From Symbiodinium natans (lineage: Eukaryota; Sar; Dinophyceae; Suessiales; Symbiodiniaceae): 64,000 bases of DNA. Below the pieces are notes generated by a model that had not been told where the DNA came from, ran no database searches, and was given only the letters and a program-made list of their open reading frames with translations. Positions 53,818 through 62,529 of this stretch are shown in pieces. Position 1 is the stretch's first letter, and every line of letters begins with the position of its first letter. Both the position numbers and the translations under genes were made by a program. The stretch covers positions 281,501 through 345,500 of the forward strand of contig CAJNDS010002294.1 in NCBI GenBank assembly GCA_905221605.1. The letters run 5' to 3'.

Positions 53818-54715
53818 ATGGAGGTCGCCCTGCATAGACTGCGCACGACACGGATGCTGGCGTTTCTGTTGCAGCGGGTGCGTGCTCTGCCTCCGTGCCT
53901 ATTCGCGTGGCTTGGCTTTGCCGCGACATCAAGTGTGGAGAAGCTGCAAAAGGCATTGAACGTGGGGCTTCGGCCCAACGAGGGCGGCTGCAGTGTCACT
54001 CGGGTTGTCCAAGGACGTGGACTAGTAGGGCGTGCCTCGGACAGCGTAAAAGCATGTCTGGGTGCATGGGCAACAGCGCATCCGCCAAGATGATTTCAGG
54101 ATCACCCTGATGGAGGCCCAGGACTTCCAGCAAACAAAGCCACGAGTATGAATTCCCCACCTGAGATCCTTGCAGGCAACTCGGGCAGCCGTCCCATTCC
54201 TTGGCTTTCAGCGCAAAAACCACTGGGGACAGGCAGTAGGGCCATCGGAACCCAGCAGTGCATGGGGGGGCTTTTGTTTTTTTGTTTGCGTGTGACACCA
54301 CAAAGAGCACCGTGCTGCCCGTTTCCTTGGCATGGCAAGACCTTGGCTCCTACTGTACATCGTTCCGAATCAGTTCAGTACCAGAGTGCAGCAGCATGCG
54401 ATGGTACAAAGCTCGATCTCACAATGCAGGACAGGGATGGATTATGCTGTCGATACGCTCACCAATTGAGTAGCTTCTCTTCAGGTGCCATTCCTGCTGG
54501 TCGGCCTCCATGCCGCCATGCTCTCGGTCCCATATCGAAGTTTTGTGCCTCTTTTTTTTCCAGTTTTTGTATTCCTGCCACTACACCATGCAAGGTTCAT
54601 AGTTGTAGGCGACTTTTTGTGTGACCCGGGGGTTAGCTGAGTTGACGAAGCCAAGCGGACGTTGTACTTTGAGTTGTGAGCTCAGAGGGGGTTTCACAAG
54701 CTTCATGGGGGCGGG
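53818..54715. other. Ambiguous stretch
   Basis: The plus frame 53818-54093 contains TTRMLAFLLQRVRALPPCLF and TSSVEKLQKALNVGLRPNEG, possibly an exon. Downstream frames (54148-54624) have no domain features. Confidence 0.3.
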
Positions 54716-54890
54716 GTTGGGTTCATAGGGTTCAAGGTTTAGGATTTGGGTTCTAAGCCGTCACAGTTAGGGTTCCCCCCCCCCGCCCCCGTGCGGTGTG
54801 GTTTGGGATTGGGGGTCACCATTTAGGGTTCAGGGTTCAAGGTTTAGGGTTTATAAGGTTTAGGGTTTAGGGTTCAAGGTTTAGGGGAGG
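54716..54890 (+). repeat. Interstitial telomere-like repeat block (TTTAGGG/TTCAAGG type)
   Basis: Degenerate units GGTTTAGGGTT, GGTTCAAGG and GGTTCATAGG occur on both sides of a C-run (54776-54790). The last 60 bases contain six TTTAGG units. Confidence 0.65.
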
Positions 54891-54984
54891 AGGTGGAGGG
54901 GCTTGGCGAACCGAGAACCGGGAGCATATATGATGAGGAGCCTAAGCATTGTTAGGCAAGGGGATCCCGCCCCAGTTCAAAAGT

Positions 54985-56266
54985 GGGACATGCCCACGTC
55001 GAGAGCAGCAAAGAGTCGAGGCTGGAGCTTCTGGACGCCTTGGCCCCTGAAGAGCTTGACGTCTGCCGGGAGGATCTGTCAGCAGAGGCAGGGATCTTTG
55101 CTCCAAGTTTGCTCCGCTTGTCCTGTCTCCCTGGGTGTTTGATGTGAATCTTCTCAAACCGCTAGGAAAGGCTGGTGCAGGCCACGAAAGCCAAGGAAGA
55201 AGGCAACACCCACTTCAAGGCAACGGCTCCGAAAGGAACGTACTGTCAAGGGGTCGGCCCGCTGCAGCCCATTCTCTTTCTCTCCGTGCAGATGAGAGAT
55301 GGCAAGAGTACGGAGTGTAATGAGAGGATCTTCCAGGTTGGCTCCTGGGAGCAGGCGGCAAGCTCGTACCTGTCGGCACTTGAGCTTCTGGGGTTCGAGG
55401 CCTGTGCCCGTCTGCGTGTCTGGTTTAGTGACTCAGTGTGCAGAACCTCAGAACCTGCATGTGCCCCGCTTCGAGGAACATGCAGATCAGCGAGCTGAAG
55501 AGGGTGTGTGGTCGGATGCCATTCGCCGGAGTCTTAAGCGGCTTAAGTCCATCTCAAGTCCCTGTGAATTCCATCGCCATCGTCTCCTAGAGTCTCGTCG
55601 CAACTAAGGTAGCGAGTCGAGAAAGACACTGGTGCCCTCCCCGTCTCGGATTTGACCGCTGTCAACACATTTCCTTCGTTTGCAGGCGTTGGCTTGCCAG
55701 CTGAACCTCTCGCAGTGCATGACTTCGGCTTAGCTCACATGCTCCCATCTCCTCTCATCGCCTCTCCGTGCCGAGTACCGTGGGTACCACACTGTCACAT
55801 GACTCTTAGGCTGAAGCTGGAGGATCACCAGGCTGCACGGCCAGCAGCCCAGGCTCAAGCTGCTAAGCTAGCGAATCTCCCTGGCAAGACTGCGGACAGA
55901 GCTGGTGAGGAAGCAAAGATCCACATGATGCCAAAAGAGTCAAGCGGCAAGTCTCTGGCACAAGGTGTCACGCGGAAGCAGCGCTGATCCTACATCCCCG
56001 GCACTCCAAGGCGCCTGCACAGTACAGTAGCGGATACGAAACCTCAGAAGAATCAGTGAAGACCGGTGGTTGCTCGATATGTTGCTCGTAAAGTCGTAAA
56101 CAGTTGAAGCTGATTCGGGCCCTGTTTTTCAACGGGTCCCGGGGATTTTGAAAGGGCTTAACAGTTAAGATTTTTCAAGGCGTGCCGCAGGAAACATTCT
56201 TACGACAGCCGGAAGACTAGACTTGATGGGGGATCCCACCGGGCATCCCGAAATGGTCACACGGTC

Positions 56267-56312
<46 letters not shown>

Positions 56313-57390
56313 AGCAGGGACTGGATCACGAACCGGGCGCGCCTCGTGCGCGGAGGGCGTGCTTGCGCGTCCTTCAAGCCCTGCAGAAGAAGAAGAAGAA
56401 GAAGAAGAAGAAGAAGAAGAAGAAGAAGAAGAAGAAGAAGAAGAAGAAGAAGAAGAAGAAGAGAGCAGCGGGCCGTCGGGGCCGGTGCTTTCCCTTCGGG
56501 GGGGTGCCTTCGCTGGTTATTCGAAGAAGAAGCAGAAGAAGAAGAAGAAGAAGAAGAAGAAGAAGAAGAAGAAGAAGAAGAAGAAGAAGAAGAAGAGAGA
56601 GAGCACGGGGTGAGTAGAAGAAGAAGAGCGCAACATTGCGTGCTTACCTACTTACACACCGCACACACACGCGCATACCCGCCTACACACATACGCACAT
56701 ACGCACATGCACGCATACACGCATACTCACTGCATGCTAGACACAAATGCATACTTCCCACATGCTAAGCGTCGGCGCGGGCCCCGCGGAGCATGGCAGC
56801 GCCGCATTGCAAATGAGGTGCAGGCCGCTGAGACTCTGGTACCGTTTCTCCATGTCCTTGAATGCAGTGCTGCAGTTGTGCTGCAAAGCTCAATGCTCCC
56901 ATCACTGGAGTCGGGCGGACAACCCTCTCCAATGCCAGGGGAGTGAGGATTGGAGCGTGTTGGTTGGTTGAAGGATGAAAAACCTTGTCTGGCTCATTCT
57001 GGCTCGTGATCTAGGCACAAGGATGCCACAGGCCTTCAATGTCCTCCGGCCCGTGCATCTTCCACATTTTTTAGTCATGAAGTTTTATATTGTTGTGTGA
57101 GACATGTCGAACAGAGCACTCAGAGGCTCTCTATCGCCGTGGCCTGGCTTGCCTTGGATGTGAGCTCTTCCACCAGGCAGGGCCGAACCGTCGGGGGAAA
57201 CAAGTGGGCTGGGCGTGGCATGGCTTGGCTATACTGTCTCAGCTGTTGCCCCTTGAAGGCGAAGGAGGACTTGCGCGAGGCTGCTAAGCTGGAGCCAAGG
57301 ACAACAATAAGAACCTCGCATGGGCACTGCAGGAAGATGAGGAACCAGAGCCGAGCCCCAGCTTCTTGTCATGCCCGGAAGGAATGCTGA
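54985..57390 (+). CDS. TPR-domain protein, multi-exon
   Basis: TPR repeats are 34-residue helix pairs that bind protein partners such as Hsp90/Hsp70 tails. A leading exon (54990-55130) reads SSKESRLELLDALAPEELDV. The first TPR is split: KAKEEGNTHFK (to 55219) joins VGSWEQAASSYLSALELL (from 55337) through a GC-AG intron. Another repeat has EALYRRGLACLG (57123 on) and KAKEDLREAAKLEP (57257-57295). A weaker piece at 56846-56935 reads RFSMSLNAVLQLCCKAQ. Between exons lie the GA and GAA microsatellites. After KLEP the reading frame breaks: the next frame reads DNNKNLAWALQEDEEPEPSP, expected after a TPR, so a one-base indel near 57296 or a tiny intron is likely. The layout resembles co-chaperone or FKBP-type TPR proteins, but no second domain was found. 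Confidence 0.7.
55220..55336 (+). other. GC-AG intron, 117 bases, in TPR gene
   Basis: The donor is TTCAAG|GCAACG and the acceptor TTCCAG|GTTGGC. Splicing gives the standard first TPR helix pair. The intron length is a multiple of three and has no stop in frame, so a naive ORF runs through it. Confidence 0.65.
56269..56311. repeat. (GA)21 microsatellite
   Basis: An uninterrupted GA dinucleotide run, within the presumed large intron of the TPR gene. Confidence 0.95.
56384..56463. repeat. (GAA)n microsatellite, first tract
   Basis: About 26 uninterrupted GAA units. The plus frames through it read poly-Glu, poly-Lys or poly-Arg and are not genes. Confidence 0.95.
56523..56599. repeat. (GAA)n microsatellite, second tract
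   Basis: About 24 GAA units with one GCA interruption near the start, separated from the first tract by about 60 bases of unique GC-rich sequence. Confidence 0.95.
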
Positions 57391-57509
57391 GATTCGTCGT
57401 CACCTGCAGGAGTCCGGGCCACAGTGGGGGCTGGGGTCACCTCTACGTCACTACGTTGCCCTTCGCAGCTCAGCGGTTCATGCTGGGTTCATGTGAGGTG
57501 CCAGCAACG

Positions 57510-57900
57510 AATGTCAGATGAGAAGAGCAGTACCAAGGATGCCAGCCTCTTAACATTTCTTAACAGCACAGGAGTACGTTTAGGCACTGCTCTGAGATGT
57601 GGGCGGCAGGCTTATGGCGGCTTCTTGGTACGATCTTCTCAGGCCCTCATGGATGAACAGCTGTAATGCAGTATCCTTTTGGCCCAATCGTCCCTCAGGT
57701 GTCCTGACATCCACTTCGACTTCGGCAAAGCGGGTCAACAAGCTCGACTTCACAGGGTCAGTTCACGCCCTGACTCCGGCAGCGCGCGGCGTAGCGTGTC
57801 ACAGCGTCTTCGAGCTAGAGAGATGCTCCCGCGACTCTTGCTTCTGCACCTGGGTCACCTGGACCTTCGTGGCCAGAGAGGTAATGCCGTTGTGTGAAAG
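57510..57900 (+). CDS. Unidentified exon between TPR and secreted gene
   Basis: The frame 57679-57897 reads RVSSRPDSGSARRSVSQRLR followed by AREMLPRLLLLHLGHLDLRG. A piece near 57510 reads MSDEKSSTKDASLLTFLNST. Either could be a 3' exon of the TPR gene. No family is recognised. Confidence 0.3.
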
Positions 57901-58058
57901 CAGCTGAGTGCTTGTCTCGCTGCCTAGTGAGCCGACTTCATGACATCTGGTGGCCGTTCCAGTGTGTGGGAATGCCTGTACGCACGGTGGATCTTGAGTC
58001 TCAAGGTAGGCTGCTAGGCTTAGGCCTAGGTAGCTGGCAGCGACAGCTGCCAGCCAGA

Positions 58059-60693
58059 ATGAAGTGCAGATGTGCAATGCTTTGGGTGCTGCTGGCGCTG
58101 CGAACTGTGCAGGTTTCCAGCGCTTCCGCGGCTTCCCCAGTCGACAAAGTCTTAAGCGCTCTCAGCGAAATGAAAAGCACTGGGCTTGCTGAGATGGATG
58201 CAGAGAAGACTCAGCACGCTGAGTTCTCGGCGTTTTGCGAAAAGACCCTCAGCGAGAAAGCATCTGCCATCGCAGAGGGCAAGGACAGCTCCGAGCAGCT
58301 GGAGGCAAAGATTGAGAAGCTGCAGGCCTCGATTTCCAAGCTGGGAGGGGAGTTGCAGATGCACGCGCAAGACATCCTCACAACCAACAAGGACACTGAT
58401 GATGCCAAGGCTTTGCGCACCCAAGAGGCAGCTGATTTTGCTGCCACACTGAAGGAGTACGAGGAGTCAATTGATGCAATTGGGCGCGCGACCCAAACTT
58501 TGAAGGATCAGGATTTCAGCCGCCCGCAGGCAGAAAAGGCTGCTCTCGCCCAGTTTTCAGGGGCTGTCGGGCCTGCCCTGCCTTCTTTATCCGGAGTATC
58601 TGCTGCTTCCACACCGAAGCAGTTGAACGCAGTCCTGGCAGCGTTCCTGCAAGCCGATCCAAAAGCGACCGGGTACGATTTCCAGTCTGGGGGTGTGATC
58701 AAGATGCTGAAGCAGCTTAAGACCAAGTTCCAGGCGGAGAAGGCGGATCTCGAAAAGACAGAGGCGACCAAGAAGAGCTCCCACGAGCTCCTCATGACCA
58801 GCCTCGCAAAGCAGCTCACAAGCTCCGAGGAGACCAAGGCCGAGAAGACTCAGTTCAAGAGCAAGGCTGAGGAAGACTTGGCGACGGCAAAGTCAGACTT
58901 GGAGGAGACGGCAAAGACCTTGGCCGCTGACACCAAGTACCGCCAGGATCTGCTGATGGAATGCAAAGACAAAAGTGAGGAGTTCAAGAAAAGCCAGGCG
59001 CTGCGGAGTGAAGAGATCGAGGCGATCAACATGGCAACGGAGATCATCAGTGGCAAGTCCGTGGCTGGCTCTGCCGAGAAGCACATGTCAGGACTCCTGC
59101 TGCCTCTTGAGCCCCCCAACAGAGATACATGTAAGTACTTGGAAGCAGTCGTAGCGGGAGAAAGGCGAGAACTTGTGAGGGAGGCTTAATGGGATCCGGA
59201 TGCAAGGCTTTGGGCAGGCCTGATGGCTTGTGGACTCCCGTAGCACCCTGGCTCCCCAACCCCGGATCCATGTGCTTTTGAATACAAGAAAATGTGGATG
59301 TGTGAAGGCCTTCAGGCCTTCCAAGCTCCATCAAGCGAGGCCTTCTAGAAGTCTATCAGGAGGATGTCTGAGAGGCAGAGACTTAGAGGCCTCCAGGCCC
59401 GCAGAAAGCAAGCGACGCACGGTGTCTTGTTGGAGTCCCACCAGGAGATGTTGTCCAGGGGAGGTGGGAAGGGGAGGTGTTCAAAGCGCCAGTCTCCAGA
59501 GGCCTAGGTGGTTTTTTAAATGCAGATCTCATCAGCATTTTTTCAGGACTCCTACAGATCTCGACTTCCTTAGCATCACTCCGCTCTGTCAAGAGACCCT
59601 CTCAAGTGAGCTCAGCATTGAGCATTCTTGAGGCGGGTGCCCGCGACTTGAAGAGTCGTGATTTGGGTCTTCTGGTTCAGAGGATCAATGCCCTCGCTGA
59701 TGCTGGACCCCACGACTCAGATTTGAGCAGCATCAAGGGCTTACTGGAAAAGCTTTTGGCCAACCTTGAGGCCACGGCAGACTCGGAAATTGAGCACCAG
59801 GCCTTCTGCAAGAAGGAGCTGGCCGGCAACAATCGAACACGCGCAAAACAGACCGATGCCCTGGAGAGCGTTTCGGCCCCCCGGGTTGCTGAAAAGATCC
59901 CCCCGCTTTCGCCTCCCTTAGGCCCTTAGCACTTCCTGGCACGTCTTAGCACTTCCTGGTAGAGTTGTGTGCCATTACAGATCGGAGACACGGGTTTTTA
60001 AAAAATAGAGAGCGAACAGTGGAACCGCGTGAAACCAAGAGACCCGCATGACGCATCAAGAGGGTCTGGCAGGCAGAGCTCGACCAGCTGCAGACATCGC
60101 TTGCCAAGATCACGGAAGAGATTGCCACAACCTCAGCCCAGATCACGGAGCTTAGCACGGCCATGTCTGAGGCTACTGGGCTCCGTCAGAAGGAGAAGGC
60201 CAAGAACAAGGCGACCATCAAAGATGCTCAAGTGGCCCAGGATTCAGTTGCAAAGGCAATGGGAATCTTGCAGGATTTTTACGACAAGAGCGGCACCTCC
60301 TTCTTGCAGGGGGCCTCGCAACAGAAGAAGATCTTAGGCCTCCTCGAAACACTCCTCGGGGACTTCTCGCGCTTGGAGGCCGAGACCTCTGCTGCGGAGC
60401 AGGCCTCTGACAAGGAGTTCAGGACTTTCATGGAAGATTCTCGGGTCGACCAGGCTGAGAAAAGGATGGATTCACAGCATTTAGAGGAGAAGAAGGAGCA
60501 GCAGGGCAAGCTCATGGCCCAAAGACAAGCTGACCAGACGTCTTTGCAGACACAGCTGGACTCGGCCAACAAGTACTATGAGGAGCTTGCGAAGCAGTGC
60601 TTGTCGGATGAGAGCGATGCCGCCAAGAAGGAGGCACTGCGACAACAGGAGGTCCAGAACCTGAAGACGGCTCTAAAGGAACTGTCGGACTGA
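58059..60693 (+). CDS. Secreted coiled-coil protein (dinoflagellate family), three exons, about 660 residues
   Basis: The start ATG 58059 is chosen because it opens a signal peptide (MKCRCAMLWVLLALRTVQVS then SASA); the longer upstream frame (from 57894) is not protein-like. Exons are 58059-59091, 59547-59875 and 60073-60693; the first two total exactly 454 codons, and the third adds 206 plus TGA. Exon 1 has long heptads such as SEQLEAKIEKLQASISKLGG, conserved KVLSALSEMKSTGLAEMDAE and INMATEIISGKS. Exon 2 begins LLQISTSLASLRSVKRP. Exon 3 reads AELDQLQTSLAKITEEIATT, VAQDSVAKAMGILQDFYDKS and FRTFMEDSRVDQAEKRMDSQ. This matches a family, abundant in Symbiodiniaceae gene sets, of signal-peptide plus coiled-coil proteins, from general knowledge. 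Function is unknown. Confidence 0.85.
59092..59546 (+). other. GA-AG intron flanked by an 11-base direct repeat
   Basis: TCAGGACTCCT occurs exactly at 59088-59098 and again at 59543-59553, at the two ends of the 455-base intron. Splicing after CAG at 59091 and before GACTCC at 59547 uses a GA donor. It gives HMSGLLQISTSL in frame. The repeat looks like a target-site duplication. Confidence 0.7.
59876..60072 (+). other. Second intron of secreted gene, probably GC-AG
   Basis: The proposed donor is GTTTCG|GCCCCC and the acceptor GGCAG|GCAGAG, which keeps the frame (ALESVS joined to AELDQL). An alternative nearby border giving a slightly longer exon 3 is possible. The intron contains a 14-base direct repeat CTTAGCACTTCCTG near 59927-59958. 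Confidence 0.5.
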
Positions 60694-61589
60694 GCCAATC
60701 CGAGCTGAGCTTCCTGGCACTTTTCTGGTCTCCTCTGGTGTTTGGATGACACGCGGAAGGCACTGCAAGCCATCTGTTGCAGAAAAAGGGCTCGCGGTTT
60801 GCATCTTACCCGTGGAACATGTCAGCTTGCTTGGAGCCGCCCTCGTCATCGGCCAGCTTGCCTTACCCGAAATGTCGCTTAGAGCATCTAAATCACATCT
60901 GCACCCATGTAGGTGCAGGTGTCCAAAGATGTGATGCAGCTCAAGAGCGGCGATTACACCTGACACAATCATGCAGGCATCATGTCAGAAACGATGTGAG
61001 GAGACTTGTAGAGGAGACTTGTAGAATGCTAGCTGGGGGGCAGGAGAATATCTAGGACCCATTTTAGGAAGCCTGCTATGGCGAAGGACCAAAGTGCCCT
61101 GCCATTTCCAACAGCTGCCGGGTATGCTACGCTGGCACTCAACGGCGCGAAAGGAGGTGTCAAATACTGCTATGTCTGCTATGTGATTGCAAATGAAACA
61201 CGACGGCTATCACGGCTATCATTGTTCCCACATGTGCTGAAGCTTGAAGGTGCTACAAAGTATCTCACACTGCAGTATCTCAACTATGCTCGCTGGACTG
61301 CGCAGCAGCATAGCTGCAGCATGGTGCAGGCGCCGTGATCTCAGCTCTGAACGCACGCAGATCCAGGTCGACAGACAGATCCAAGTGTAGCTCCGAGGCT
61401 TCGGATCATGGCCCGAGTGCACCTGATCTCGGCCGATGGCACATGGACACCCTTCGGCGTTGCCAAATATTGGCGTCCAGCAGTCCCTGGCATATCTCTT
61501 CATTTCATCTTTCATCTGCTCGCCATGTTCTTGTGTCCCACCGTTCAAGCACTATGCGCATCTTCGCATGCTGCGCTACCGGAATGCAT
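60694..61589. other. 3' flank and non-genic stretch
   Basis: The minus frame 60673-60972 overlaps the secreted gene's end and is a shadow. I see no exon or polyadenylation signal that I can assign. Dinoflagellate genes rarely use AATAAA. Confidence 0.35.
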
Positions 61590-61817
61590 CAGGTGACACT
61601 CCTCAATGAGACTGTCCACTGGGGCATGAAGGTGGGACCGCGGAGTTCAAAGGACTTTTGTCAAATCGCTGCAATGCAGGTGCCAGCTGCTATGCTGCTG
61701 TTCGAGCAATTCCGGGATATCGGCCCTCACAGTGGTCTCTTTGCAGCAGTCGCCCTGAGCACCTGTGGAGAGGCGAATGCTTGTGAGCGCAATGTGAACA
61801 GCGAGACTGCACATTAG
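61590..61817 (+). CDS. Unidentified exon
   Basis: The frame reads MKVGPRSSKDFCQIAAMQVP, then AAMLLFEQFRDIGPHSGLFA and AVALSTCGEANACERN, ending TAG 61815-61817. A minus frame (61647-62033) over the same DNA is also protein-like, so strand is uncertain. No family is recognised. Confidence 0.35.
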   Translation, partial: QVTLLNETVHWGMKVGPRSSKDFCQIAAMQVPAAMLLFEQFRDIGPHSGLFAAVALSTCGEANACERNVNSETAH

Positions 61818-61887
61818 CCATGCCCTGGAAAGCAGCGACTCTCTGTCACCGAACAGGTAGCGGCCACTGGATGGAGCGAACGCTTCG

Positions 61888-62529
61888 GTGTGCACATGGG
61901 TTCGCTTCACAACGAGCAACATTGAGTCCAGCGAGTCAGCAATGTCCCAAAGACTCCTCAGGCTTGCAGCAGCACATCTCAACATACCGAAAGTCTTTTT
62001 CGATTTCGCGCCAGGCCAGGTGCCACACCTCAAGTCCTGCGTCAGAAAGCTCTTGAAGAGTCTCTGCCATTTGCTAGGCTCGGCAAGGAGTTCTCGCAGG
62101 TGCCTGGGCTGGTGCAGGAGGACTCTGGGCCAGGGGCCTTATCCGAATGCCGTTGTCGATGTCTGTCGATGTCCGTCCAGTACTGTGAACGCACCCTCAG
62201 GTGCGGAACTTTTCGTGGAACTTTGCTTTCTTCGAATGGAAGCGCTTCCTGCACAATGCGGTAGACTCCACTCCGGCCAACGTGCCCGCGTGGTTCGAAG
62301 CCCATCTGGACTGGCTACGCAGCCTGTGCCTCAAAGCAGTCAAAGCAGCCAAAAGAGCCAAGCTACATCCTACGCTACCACCCGTGCAGGCCTGGAGAAG
62401 AAGAACCAGGCCAACGTCCTCACATTTGAGGCTGCGACGCTTGGTCGGAGCCTTATACAGAAGCTGCTGAGCATTCGGGCAGGGGAACTATTGGGAACTC
62501 CTAAACTATGTTCGTCTCGGGGGCCTTAG
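61888..62529 (+). CDS. Unidentified multi-exon gene
   Basis: Plus pieces: SQRLLRLAAAHLNIPKVFFD with FAPGQ (61940-62020), QKALEESLPFARLGKEFSQV with PGLVQEDSGPGALSECR (62043-62155), and VRNFSWNFAFFEWKRFLHNA with STPANVPAWFEAHLDWLRSL (62198-62350). The last part of the long frame contains LTFEAATLGRSLIQKLLSIR (62429-62490). They lie in three different frames and so imply introns. No domain is recognised. Confidence 0.45.
   Translation: MCTWVRFTTSNIESSESAMSQRLLRLAAAHLNIPKVFFDFAPGQVPHLKSCVRKLLKSLCHLLGSARSSRRCLGWCRRTLGQGPYPNAVVDVCRCPSSTVNAPSGAELFVELCFLRMEALPAQCGRLHSGQRARVVRSPSGLATQPVPQSSQSSQKSQATSYATTRAGLEKKNQANVLTFEAATLGRSLIQKLLSIRAGELLGTPKLCSSRGP

Noticed and set aside
56346-56768. ORFs of 84-140 codons through the GAA tracts
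   Set aside because: They are poly-Glu, poly-Lys or poly-Arg read directly from microsatellites with no flanking coding signal.
57894-58058. Upstream start for the secreted coiled-coil gene
   Set aside because: The extra 55 codons are not protein-like and would bury the signal peptide. The ATG at 58059 gives a proper n-region and hydrophobic core.
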